A stretch of DNA of 7,306 nucleotides from Pseudomonadota bacterium (GCA_027622495.1 JAQBYL010000201.1:1-7306), one strand, 5' to 3'; numbered from the stretch's first letter, positions 1 to 5,962 are shown. Made by a program: numbers and translations. The notes: generated from the letters alone by a model not told the origin.

Positions 1-527
1 TTGCAGAAATGGTGGACCGGGTTCGCGAAAAGCGACCGGATGCCAAGCTTGTGTACAACAACTCGCCGTCTTTCAACTGGACCCTCAAGTTCCGTCAACA
101 GGTTTATGAAGACTGGCAGGCGGCAGGTAAAAGTGTTTCGGCTTACCCGGACCCTGCTAAAAACCCAATGGGTCTCATGGATGTCGCGATCGATGATACC
201 GACCTCGGTCAGGAAGCAGACCGGCTGATTCAGTCTTTTCAGGCCGATGGGGCGCGAGAAGCGGGGATCTTCCATCATCTGATCACCCTGCCGACCTACC
301 ACACCGCGGCTCTGTCTACCGATGTGTTGTCGGAGGGTTATTTTGGTGCTGACGGCATGCTCGCCTACGTAGCCGGCGTGCAACGGCGCGAAATCCGTCG
401 GGACCTGGCCGCGGTCAAACACCAGGATCTGGCTGGATCCAACATTGGTGACGATCACAAGGAATACTTCCTGGGTGAGAAAGCACTGCTCGCGGGTGGG
501 GCGGCAAATACCATGAATCAGTTCTAG
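1..527 (+). CDS. aceA: Isocitrate lyase, C-terminal part (5' end outside window)
   Basis: This is the last 174 or so codons of isocitrate lyase, the cytoplasmic glyoxylate-shunt enzyme that cleaves isocitrate to succinate and glyoxylate and lets cells grow on acetate or fatty acids. The frame is open from base 3. Seen directly: the active-site segment NNSPSFNW early in the fragment, then FQADGAREAGIFHHLITLPT, GMLAYVAGVQRREIRR and the end GGAANTMNQF. The NTMNQF end and this C-terminal layout are typical, from memory, of the long AceA form of Pseudomonas and relatives (about 530 residues) rather than the shorter E. coli form. The catalytic KKCGH loop lies upstream of the window. The reading frame is clean and a strong terminator follows 35 nt after the stop, so this is the end of its transcript. 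Confidence 0.95.
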   Translation, partial: AEMVDRVREKRPDAKLVYNNSPSFNWTLKFRQQVYEDWQAAGKSVSAYPDPAKNPMGLMDVAIDDTDLGQEADRLIQSFQADGAREAGIFHHLITLPTYHTAALSTDVLSEGYFGADGMLAYVAGVQRREIRRDLAAVKHQDLAGSNIGDDHKEYFLGEKALLAGGAANTMNQF

Positions 528-562
528 GCTGATAGATAGCTGAATCAATTGAAGTTGAGAAG

Positions 563-597
563 GGGGCAGTTGCGCAAGGCACTGCCTCTTTTTTTTT
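563..597 (+). terminator. Rho-independent terminator of aceA
   Basis: An 8-bp stem, GGGGCAGT (563-570) with ACTGCCTC (581-588), includes one G-U pair and has a 10-nt loop. It is followed at once by nine T residues (589-597). It lies just after the aceA stop and is a textbook intrinsic terminator on the + strand. Confidence 0.9.
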
Positions 598-608
598 ACT
601 GAAACACT

Positions 609-639
609 TTGTCATGTGCAGGTAGCGTTGTCTTATCAG
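609..639 (+). promoter_or_regulatory. Possible sigma-70 promoter upstream of the PLP enzyme
   Basis: TTGTCA (609-614) matches a -35 box at five of six positions. The best -10 is TATCAG (634-639, four of six), with a long 19-bp spacer. It lies just after the aceA terminator, where a new promoter would be expected. The match is weak. Confidence 0.22.
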
Positions 640-750
640 CCATGGTCGCCTACGCTGCACTACCGGATCGGGGTCATCTACCAGGGTCTCGGTCAGATCG
701 AACAGGCGCGCCACCATCTCGTAAGTACAACAGGAAGGGAGCGAACATGA
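616..750 (+). pseudogene. Remnant of a TPR protein (last repeat only)
   Basis: The frame through 628-720 reads ALSYQP, then LHYRIGVIYQGLGQIEQARH. This fits the tetratricopeptide pattern well: the A27/P32 end of one repeat, then the G8, Y11, G15 and A20 positions of the next. TPR repeats are helical protein-binding units. The frame stays open to TGA at 748-750, which overlaps the next gene's ATG (ATGA). The only start-like codons are GTG 616 and TTG 628, neither with a ribosome site, and the aceA terminator ends 18 nt before the GTG. I read it as the C-terminal stub of a larger TPR gene whose front has been deleted. A real 44-residue leader peptide coupled to the PLP enzyme is the alternative. 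The motif match is visible; the deletion is inferred. Confidence 0.5.
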
Positions 751-2021
751 CCGACAAGCATAGAGCAAGAACCATTGGCAATCGCACGCTCTCTCCCGAG
801 AGCCTGATGATGGGCTACGGTTACGATCCCAGGTTGTCTGAAGGCTCGCTCAAACCTCCGATTTTTCTGACTTCGACATTTGTTTTTCAGAGTGCGGCAG
901 AAGGTAAACATTTCTTCGAAGGGATCACTGGCGCGCGCCCTGGTGGATCAGACGGTCTGGTCTACGGGCGGTTCAATGGTCCCGATCAGGAAATTCTGGA
1001 AGACCGTCTGGCGCTCTGGGAGAGTGCTGACGACGCGCTGGTGTTCTCCACCGGGATGTCGGCCATTACCACGGCACTGATGGCGCACGTCAAAGCCGGG
1101 GAGGCGATCGTTCACTCCGGTCCACTTTATGCAGCCACAGAAAAGCTCATCGGTTCAATATTCGGTGCATTTGATGTGAGTTACGCGGACTTCGCTGCGG
1201 GTGCGTCCATGGATCAGGTTCGAGAAGTGATCGAAAAGGTGCGCAGCACTCGTCGAATCGGGGTCATCTATCTGGAAAGCCCGGCAAACCCGACAAATGA
1301 ACTGGTCGATATTAAAGGGATCGCCGCGTTACGCGATGAGCTGTATCGAGATGAGCAGGCCAATGCACCGGTTATTATTGTTGATAACACATTTTTAGGA
1401 CCAGTCTTTCAGCAGCCTACCCGGCTTGGTGCGGATCTGTCGGTCTATTCGTTGACAAAATACGTCGGCGGGCACAGCGATCTGGTTGCCGGTGGTGTGG
1501 TCGGAAACCGGAAGGCTATCGGTCCAGTCATGGCGTTGCGGAATACAATCGGCACGATCACCGATCCGCATACCGCATGGATGCTGCTCCGGTCGCTTGA
1601 AACAGTTGCGCTTCGAATGAACCGCGCTGAGCAGAATGCGCGCACCGTGTGCGAATTTCTGCGCGACCACCCCAACGTAGCGTCGGTGGGGTATCTTGGT
1701 TTTCTCAAGCCGGAGAGCGAGCAGGGACGGATATTCCGCGAGCAGTGTTCAGGTGCGGGCTCAACGTTTTCGGTCCTGGTGAAGGGCGGTGAAACACAGG
1801 CATTTGCCATACTCGACAACCTGCGCCTGGTCAAGCTTGCAGTCAGTCTTGGTGGCACCGAAAGTCTGGCGTCGCATCCCGCCGCCATGACCCACTTGAG
1901 TGTGCCGAAGGCGCGGCGGGACCAGCTTGGGATCACTGACAACCTGGTTAGAGTCTCTATCGGTATCGAAGATCCTGACGATCTTGTGGCTGACTTCGCT
2001 CAGGCACTGAATAGCTTTTAG
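747..2021 (+). CDS. Cystathionine gamma-synthase / methionine gamma-lyase family PLP enzyme
   Basis: A 424-residue cytoplasmic fold-type I PLP enzyme of the Cys/Met metabolism family. Seen: YGRFNGP at 73-79 (the Tyr and Arg that hold PLP phosphate from the partner subunit), STGMSA at 101-106, the Asp of IVDNTF (D213) for the pyridine nitrogen, the Schiff-base lysine in YSLTKYVGGHSD (K238), LGGTESLASHP from 368 and the carboxylate-binding arginine in VRVSIG (R402). The segment LYAAT (127-131) has Ala where true methionine gamma-lyases have the catalytic Cys of LYGCT, so a methionine gamma-lyase call is not safe. It could work on cystathionine, O-acyl-homoserine or another sulfur amino acid. 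The start is ATG 747 with GGAAGGGAG just upstream; a longer in-frame start at 609 would run through the TPR remnant and is rejected. The symporter gene follows after 42 nt. Confidence 0.88.
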   Translation: MTDKHRARTIGNRTLSPESLMMGYGYDPRLSEGSLKPPIFLTSTFVFQSAAEGKHFFEGITGARPGGSDGLVYGRFNGPDQEILEDRLALWESADDALVFSTGMSAITTALMAHVKAGEAIVHSGPLYAATEKLIGSIFGAFDVSYADFAAGASMDQVREVIEKVRSTRRIGVIYLESPANPTNELVDIKGIAALRDELYRDEQANAPVIIVDNTFLGPVFQQPTRLGADLSVYSLTKYVGGHSDLVAGGVVGNRKAIGPVMALRNTIGTITDPHTAWMLLRSLETVALRMNRAEQNARTVCEFLRDHPNVASVGYLGFLKPESEQGRIFREQCSGAGSTFSVLVKGGETQAFAILDNLRLVKLAVSLGGTESLASHPAAMTHLSVPKARRDQLGITDNLVRVSIGIEDPDDLVADFAQALNSF

Positions 2022-2063
2022 ACTTTTTTCAGCTACTTTTTCTACTGACATAGGGCTTGTCGC

Positions 2064-3440
2064 ATGGCAACTACCTTTCCCGGGGTTATCTCGTTTGCGT
2101 TTCTTGCGGTGATGATCCTGGCAGGAACAATCCTTCGGGCACGCGTGGGAGTTTTTCGCAACAATCTGGTCCCCGCCAGTCTGATAGGGGGCTTTCTGGG
2201 TTTTGCTCTGATCAACCTTGGCCTGAGCTTCGGCTTCGAAAGTGCGGACTTCACGGCCTTCACCTTTCATTTCTTCACGCTGAGCTTCATGTCGCTGTGC
2301 CTGACAGGATCGGTCAAACAGGCGGCCCCAAAAGGAAACAGTATTGCGCAGGGGGGGAGCTGGTTGTCCATTGTGTGGACGATGAGCCTGGTGCTTCAGG
2401 CGCTGGTCGGGTTAGGAATGATTCTTCTGTTCAATTGGGCCACCGGGAACGACATGTCAGCTTTTCTGGGCATTCTGGTAACCCATGGATTTACGCAAGG
2501 CCCCGGTCCGGCTCTGGCTATGGGTTCCATCTGGCAGAGTGAATTCAACATAGCAAATGCTCTGGATTTTGGTCTGATTTATGCCTCTGTCGGTTTTGTG
2601 GTGGCATTTGCGGTTGGTATCCCGGTCGCGCGATGGGCCATCCGCGCCGGTTTGAATCACAATCAATCAGCCCGGTTTGGAGAGGAGTTTCTGACCGGTA
2701 TCCTCAAAGCAGACAGCAACGTGTCTGCGGGAAAACAGATAACCCATTCGGCGAATGTGGATACGCTTGCGTGGCACATCGGTATTCTCGGTCTTGTCTA
2801 CCTTCTGACCGATGTGTACCTCAAGATCATGGCACCCCTGGCATCACAGGTGACCCTGTTTGGTGCCGACATGGGGGTGATATTCAGTCACAATCTGTTC
2901 TTTTTTCATGGCCTGATCGTCTGTGTTGTCATGCGTGCGCTGATGGACCGTCTGAATCTCGGTCGCTACATCGATGATGAGACACAGAGACGCGTAACCG
3001 GTAGTTCAGTAGATCTGATGGTGGCCGCGACCATCATGAGCATCCAGTTCGGCCTGTTACTTACCTACTTTGTGCCCATTCTGGTGGTGTGTGTCGGCGT
3101 TTCTGTCGCAACCGCAGCGTTGTGTTTCGGTTTTGGTCGGCGTCTGACGCATCTGGGCATTGAACGGGGTTTGACTGCGTTTGGCTGCTGTTGCGGGTCA
3201 ACCGGCAGTGGTTTGTTGCTGCTTCGCATCCTGGATCCTGATCTGAGTACGCCACTTGCCAAGGAACTGGCCTTTTTTAATATTGCGATACTGTTCCTGT
3301 CTGCCCACGTTCTGATGTTCATGGCGCCGCTTCTGCCATCATTCAGTCTTACCAGCATTGTGCTCGTCTACAGTGTGACATTTGCGACCGGAGCCGGGGG
3401 GTTGTACCTTCTGCAACGGCGTATGATGGCAACCAGCTGA
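2064..3440 (+). CDS. GltS-family sodium/amino-acid symporter
   Basis: A 458-residue, very hydrophobic inner-membrane protein with roughly ten to twelve membrane segments. It looks like the glutamate:sodium symporter (ESS/GltS) family, which imports an acidic amino acid with Na+. Seen: the N-terminal LVPASLIGGFLGF (35-47), a first re-entrant-loop candidate THGFTQGPGPALAMG (140-154) and a second FGCCCGSTGSG followed by LLLLRILDP (373-392). These sit in the two inverted halves, in places equivalent to the Gly-rich loops of GltS. The loops differ from E. coli GltS (GHGTAAA-type) and one carries three adjacent Cys, so the substrate need not be glutamate. Only ATG 2064 is possible, because an in-frame stop lies at 2046-2048; the ribosome site (AGGG, 2052-2055) is modest. 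Its position after the sulfur amino-acid enzyme hints at a related substrate, but that is inference. Confidence 0.75.
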   Translation: MATTFPGVISFAFLAVMILAGTILRARVGVFRNNLVPASLIGGFLGFALINLGLSFGFESADFTAFTFHFFTLSFMSLCLTGSVKQAAPKGNSIAQGGSWLSIVWTMSLVLQALVGLGMILLFNWATGNDMSAFLGILVTHGFTQGPGPALAMGSIWQSEFNIANALDFGLIYASVGFVVAFAVGIPVARWAIRAGLNHNQSARFGEEFLTGILKADSNVSAGKQITHSANVDTLAWHIGILGLVYLLTDVYLKIMAPLASQVTLFGADMGVIFSHNLFFFHGLIVCVVMRALMDRLNLGRYIDDETQRRVTGSSVDLMVAATIMSIQFGLLLTYFVPILVVCVGVSVATAALCFGFGRRLTHLGIERGLTAFGCCCGSTGSGLLLLRILDPDLSTPLAKELAFFNIAILFLSAHVLMFMAPLLPSFSLTSIVLVYSVTFATGAGGLYLLQRRMMATS

Positions 3441-3453
3441 TGGTGCAGACTTC

Positions 3454-3639
3454 GTGGCTGACATAATCCCGTTTAAACGACCAGACCTGAAGAATAAGGC
3501 GAAAGGTAAAACGCTTTGCCTGAACGGCTTTCACAAATGGGTTATTGATCAGAAGAAGCAGTTTGACAGCAGACAGGGCCGGCTTGTTACGATCAGACAC
3601 TGCATTCGCTGCGGTGAGAAACGGGTGGATCTGGCGTGA
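3454..3639 (+). CDS. Small putative zinc-binding protein (CxxxxH...CxxC)
   Basis: A 61-residue basic protein starting MADIIPFKRP. It has C22-x4-H27 in LCLNGFHKW and C50-x2-C53 in HCIRCGEKR, a likely four-ligand zinc site. I recall similar short proteins, with an I-x-FKRP start, a GFHKW motif and a CxRCG end, as uncharacterised conserved proteins in other gammaproteobacteria; no function is established to my knowledge. The start is GTG 3454, 13 nt after the symporter stop. It is the only good start codon after the in-frame stop at 3424, although no clear ribosome site precedes it, which suggests translation coupled to the symporter gene. The frame is intact, and conserved-looking residues run from beginning to end. 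Confidence 0.7.
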   Translation: MADIIPFKRPDLKNKAKGKTLCLNGFHKWVIDQKKQFDSRQGRLVTIRHCIRCGEKRVDLA

Positions 3640-3656
3640 TCCGACCAGCCAGATCT
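3627..3656. repeat. Inverted repeat at the end of the zinc-protein gene
   Basis: GATCTGGC (3628-3635) and GCCAGATC (3648-3655) form a perfect 8-bp stem with a 12-nt loop; a G-T wobble adds a ninth pair. It spans the TGA stop at 3637-3639. There is no T tract after the stem, so it is not a standard intrinsic terminator. It could stabilise the 3' end of the mRNA. Confidence 0.4.
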
Positions 3657-3707
3657 GCCGAATAATCTGCGCTGGTGCACTTTTTACGAACGATGTTTCA
3701 ATTAGAC

Positions 3708-3764
3708 TGTGACTAGTGTCATGTCAGGTTACCTTGACCGCGCAGCGCACACTAGTTCGTCACA
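3708..3764. promoter_or_regulatory. Spaced inverted repeat upstream of the bactofilin gene
   Basis: ACTAGTGT (3712-3719) is repeated as ACACTAGT (3749-3756), a perfect 8-bp inverted repeat with 29 nt between the arms. Outside them, TGTG (3708-3711) and CACA (3761-3764) also pair, with a 4-nt offset on the right. The element ends 23 nt before the bactofilin ATG. It may be a pair of half-sites for a regulator or an mRNA stem near the ribosome site. I see no convincing -35/-10 pair in this 148-bp gap. Confidence 0.35.
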
Positions 3765-3787
3765 AATTGCGAATGAAGGATTCAATC

Positions 3788-4309
3788 ATGTTTGATAAAC
3801 GAAAGAGCGGTGACACCGGCGAAACGGATGTTCGTCCTGAACCGGTGCACAAAACCGAAGTCCCGCTTGCCAAGCTCTCTGAGCAGCGGTTTACCCAACA
3901 CCCTGGAGTGAGTGCCGTGATCGGAAAAACAATCAAAATTACCGGTGACATCACCGGCGACGAAGACCTGATAATTGAGGGGCGCGTCGAAGGTACAGTA
4001 GACCTTAAGTCGAACAATGTGATGATCGGTGAGAGTGGGTACGTGCAGGCCGATGTCACCGCCAACGTTGTCCGCATAGACGGCGAAGTAAAGGGCGATG
4101 TCAAAGGCATTGAAAAAGTCATCATCAGTAAGAGTGGCAGGGTTCGAGGTAACGTCACCGCTCCCCGCGTAACACTTGAAGACGGTGCCAAGTTCCAGGG
4201 CAGCATTGACATGGATCCGAGTGACTCTGCAAAAGGAATGCCTGCCAAAGCCTCGCCGCATACACCGATGATTAAGCCTGCGGAAGTCAGCAACAGCGCC
4301 AACAAGTAG
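3788..4309 (+). CDS. Bactofilin (polymer-forming cytoskeletal protein)
   Basis: A 173-residue protein of the bactofilin family (DUF583). Bactofilins polymerise without nucleotide into filaments, usually under the inner membrane, and help place cell-wall enzymes or pili and shape the cell. Seen: a polar, disordered N-terminus (1-40), then a beta-helix core at about 42-143 with regular short repeats such as IGKTIKITGDITGDEDLIIE, GRVEGTVDLK, GEVKGDVKG and SGRVRGNV. A disordered tail rich in Pro, Ser and Ala runs from 144 to 173. The start is ATG 3788, with GAAGGA seven bases upstream; in-frame ATGs at 3773 and 3716 lack this spacing and add unrelated residues. Membrane attachment may come through the short N-terminus, but no membrane helix is visible. 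The methyltransferase-like gene follows 48 nt later on the same strand. Confidence 0.92.
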   Translation: MFDKRKSGDTGETDVRPEPVHKTEVPLAKLSEQRFTQHPGVSAVIGKTIKITGDITGDEDLIIEGRVEGTVDLKSNNVMIGESGYVQADVTANVVRIDGEVKGDVKGIEKVIISKSGRVRGNVTAPRVTLEDGAKFQGSIDMDPSDSAKGMPAKASPHTPMIKPAEVSNSANK

Positions 4310-4316
4310 GCCCGCG

Positions 4317-4348
4317 CGGTACGAACAAGGTTTGATCTTCGCGTACCG
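4317..4348 (+). repeat. Hairpin between the bactofilin and methyltransferase-like genes
   Basis: CGGTACG (4317-4323) pairs perfectly with CGTACCG (4342-4348). AAG and CTT add a short inner helix across an internal loop. The right arm abuts the GGGGGA ribosome site of the next gene, and no T tract follows. It could therefore tune translation of the downstream gene rather than end transcription. Confidence 0.35.
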
Positions 4349-4357
4349 GGGGAATCA

Positions 4358-4945
4358 ATGGCTGCGGCATCGCAATTCGTTCTGGAAAGCAGTGACCTGT
4401 TTCCGCTCCTGTTTGAACCTTTCGTCAATCAGGAGCGGATCACGGTCTTAGACGTAGGGCCGGGCAGTCCAGAAACAGTCAACTACTTTTCGCAGTTCCG
4501 CTGCCGTCTGATGTTCGCTGACCTTTACAGTGGTCTGAACACTCAGACGGAGCCGGATTTTGAGGATCTGCTCGCCTTTCCTGAGGACACCCGCTTCGAC
4601 ATCTGTCTTTTGTGGGATGTGTTGAACTACATGTCTGTTGACGAAGTTGTTGCGTTCTCCGCTCATCTTCAGCCATTTCTGCATGAAAACAGCCACGGTC
4701 ATGGTTATGGAGCCTTCAGCCGGAGTAAGCCCATACTGGTCAGTCGATATGGTGTTGCCACATCACGCGAGGTCATCGTAAGGCCGGATGTTGACAGCAC
4801 GCTGACTGCGCCGCACCCGCACGTTCAGGCAGAGATCAGTTCGTTGTTGAGCTGTTTCAGTTTGAAACGCAGGACCCTTCTGCAGGGTGGTCGTCTGGAA
4901 TTTCTGTTGCAGGCTCTGGTAACCCGGACCAGTTCAGATGCTTAA
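4358..4945 (+). CDS. Divergent class I SAM methyltransferase-like protein
   Basis: A 195-residue soluble protein. Residues 28-36 read ITVLDVGPG, a motif I glycine loop of a Rossmann-type SAM-binding fold. The acidic end of strand 2 is probably D55 in LMFADLY. FDICLLWDVLNYM (80-92) sits where motif IV and the next helix lie in such enzymes. The C-terminal half shows no motif I recognise, and classic substrate-side residues cannot be assigned, so the substrate is unknown. It may also bind SAM without catalysis. The start is ATG 4358 with GGGGGA 5 nt upstream. It sits behind the bactofilin and probably shares its transcript, which suggests a role connected with the envelope or pili, though that is inference only. 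It converges with the prepilin gene, 20 nt away, with no clear terminator between. Confidence 0.6.
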   Translation: MAAASQFVLESSDLFPLLFEPFVNQERITVLDVGPGSPETVNYFSQFRCRLMFADLYSGLNTQTEPDFEDLLAFPEDTRFDICLLWDVLNYMSVDEVVAFSAHLQPFLHENSHGHGYGAFSRSKPILVSRYGVATSREVIVRPDVDSTLTAPHPHVQAEISSLLSCFSLKRRTLLQGGRLEFLLQALVTRTSSDA

Positions 4946-4965
4946 GCCTGCTGCTGACTTTCTGT

Positions 4966-5427
4966 TTAAAGGTTGCTGAACTCGATAGTGTACTTGTCGA
5001 TCCGGGCCTGGACCGGGACCATCTTGAAAAATTCCGGTCGGATGAGAAGCAGCACTTCTCCATCCTCAATTGTTACCACACCGATAGCGCCGGTGCTTGA
5101 ATCGCCGGTGACACTTGCCACAAATGCAGGTCCACCCAGAGCTGCTTCGCCGCCGTTATTTGTAAAAAGCTCCACCCAACCCTCATCGTCATAAGGTCGC
5201 GAACTGAGCTTACCAACCGACATCTCAAACTGTTCCTTCGCGAATACGGTTTTTGCGAGACGAACAGCTTCGTCAAAGTGAACTGATGTTTTGGCCATCC
5301 TGACACTTGTCTGATAACTCTGATAGGTGGGGATAGCGATACCGAGAAGCATGCCGATCAGCGCCAAGACGATCATCAATTCGATGAGCGTCAGGCCTTT
5401 TTGTTTTCTTAGTGACGTCCGGTTCAT
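4966..5427 (-). CDS. Type IV pilin-like prepilin
   Basis: A 153-residue protein with a type III (prepilin) signal: a short basic leader ending KQKG (Gly11), then LTLIELMIVLALIG. The cleavage Gly and Glu at +5 are both present, so a PilD-type peptidase should cut after Gly11 and methylate the new N-terminus. The usual first residue is Phe or Met; here it is Leu. The hydrophobic helix (12-30) runs into IAIPTYQSYQ, then a globular part with a GGEAALGGPAFV segment and several beta-like stretches. It has no Cys, so it lacks the disulfide loop of major PilA pilins and is more likely a minor or special pilin. The start is the ATG ending at 5427, 10 nt after the HAMP gene stop; a longer start at 5469 overlaps that gene and puts an unlikely leader before the signal. 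The two genes are probably one operon. Confidence 0.85.
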   Translation of the reverse strand: MNRTSLRKQKGLTLIELMIVLALIGMLLGIAIPTYQSYQTSVRMAKTSVHFDEAVRLAKTVFAKEQFEMSVGKLSSRPYDDEGWVELFTNNGGEAALGGPAFVASVTGDSSTGAIGVVTIEDGEVLLLIRPEFFKMVPVQARIDKYTIEFSNL

Positions 5428-5437
5428 GCTGTTTGCT

Positions 5438-5883
5438 CTAGCTGGCTGGCTTGTCGAGCTCCGCAGCAAGTTCGTGAAGGCCTTTCATGATCGGCTCCAG
5501 TTCGTCGCCTTTTCGCAGTTGTCTGCGATATTTAAAGTTGCCCTTCGTCAACTGACTTATGAATTCGGTGATGGCAATCATCGGGCCAGACACGCGATGA
5601 CTCAGCATCAGCGAGTAGACGAAACTGAAGATTACATAGGAAGCGAACCCGATCAGGGTTGCACCGGTTATGTCTGAATGGATGTCGCCGATCATACTCT
5701 GTCCCATGGGGGTCAGGACCGGGTGCTGCCGAAGAATGCAAAGCCACCGGCGATCATGTAGTAGCCGTATTTGAGTTGAAATTTTGGCTTGACGAAGAAA
5801 TTCTTCATCTTGCGCCGTTGTTTGCTCAGATCCTCTGCACCGATCGGAAACTCTGCGGATATCTGTTGCTCTTGTAACGTCAT
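5438..5883 (-). pseudogene. Two-TM HAMP-domain protein, frame broken near 5722
   Basis: Two overlapping frames together make one recognisable membrane protein. The 5' frame (start ATG 5883) gives a polar N-terminus, then RRKMKNFFVKPKFQLKYGYY and AGGFAFFGST, a basic stretch leading into a first membrane helix; it stops soon after, at about 5713. The other frame takes over at PVLTPMGQ (from 5722) with a second helix (LIGFASYVIFSFVYSLML), then SHRVSGP, a typical HAMP entry, and ends after KGDELEPIMKGLHELAAELD. No kinase, cyclase or MCP output domain follows. One missing C in the CCC run (5721-5723) would join the frames as GSTPVLT. The loop between the helices looks short against similar proteins I remember, so the loss may be larger (3n+1 bases). 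It precedes the prepilin gene by 10 nt. Any function is inferred: signalling or pilus control. Confidence 0.7.
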
Positions 5884-5906
5884 TCCCTGTACCACGTTTG
5901 TCTGAA

Positions 5907-5916
5907 TGTGCGCACA
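5907..5916. promoter_or_regulatory. Perfect 10-bp palindrome TGTGCGCACA
   Basis: TGTGCGCACA is a perfect palindrome, flanked by CTG and CAG at nearly symmetric positions. It lies between the proposed -10 of the leftward promoter and the HAMP start codon, close to the predicted transcription start, where a repressor site would act. No regulator can be named. Confidence 0.3.
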
Positions 5917-5931
5917 CAGGAGTTTATTAAA
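5913..5931 (-). promoter_or_regulatory. Proposed -10 region of the HAMP-prepilin promoter
   Basis: Read on the - strand, the sequence contains TTTAATAAACT. TAAACT (5926 to 5921) is a fair -10 box, and TTTAAT (5931 to 5926) an alternative matching TATAAT at five of six. With TAAACT, transcription would begin near 5913-5914 and the CRP-like site centre would lie at about -41, the class II activator position. No good -35 box is present, as expected for an activator-dependent promoter. Confidence 0.4.
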
Positions 5932-5946
5932 CGTCCGTATTTGAAG

Positions 5947-5962
5947 TGTGATCGAAATCACG
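5947..5962 (-). promoter_or_regulatory. CRP/Vfr-type binding site
   Basis: TGTGATCGAAATCACG matches the CRP consensus TGTGA-N6-TCACA at nine of ten half-site positions, and the flanks (AAG on the left, ATT on the right) also fit the 22-bp CRP consensus. CRP and the Pseudomonas homologue Vfr are cAMP-binding activators; Vfr controls type IV pilus and virulence genes. The site lies 64 nt upstream of the HAMP start and fits leftward activation, because the best -10 is on that side. The + strand shows no comparable -10 for the secreted-protein gene. Confidence 0.6.

Noticed and set aside
609..746. An N-terminal extension of the PLP enzyme to base 609.
   Set aside because: ATG 747 has a good ribosome site, and the extra residues do not match the family; the sequence makes better sense as a TPR repeat in another frame.
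667..1270. A 14-base direct repeat, ATCGGGGTCATCTA, at 667-680 and 1257-1270.
   Set aside because: Both copies encode IGVIY in unrelated protein contexts (the TPR stub and a strand of the PLP enzyme), so it is best explained as chance codon agreement.
747..2021. Calling the PLP enzyme methionine gamma-lyase (mdeA).
   Set aside because: The catalytic Cys of that enzyme is Ala here (LYAAT), so only the family can be stated.
2007..2040. A terminator after the PLP enzyme (TAGCT/AGCTA, then T-rich).
   Set aside because: The stem is only 5 bp, AT-rich, with a long T-filled loop; too weak to call, and the symporter gene follows closely.
3760..4428. Long open frame (222 codons) opposite the bactofilin gene.
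   Set aside because: It is the shadow of the bactofilin frame; it covers the gene and its regulatory region and shows no domain.
5746..5917. The front part of the - strand frame beginning at 5917 as a real N-terminus of the HAMP protein.
   Set aside because: It reads as Arg-rich, low-order sequence, while the neighbouring frame carries a sensible basic region and first membrane helix over the same bases.
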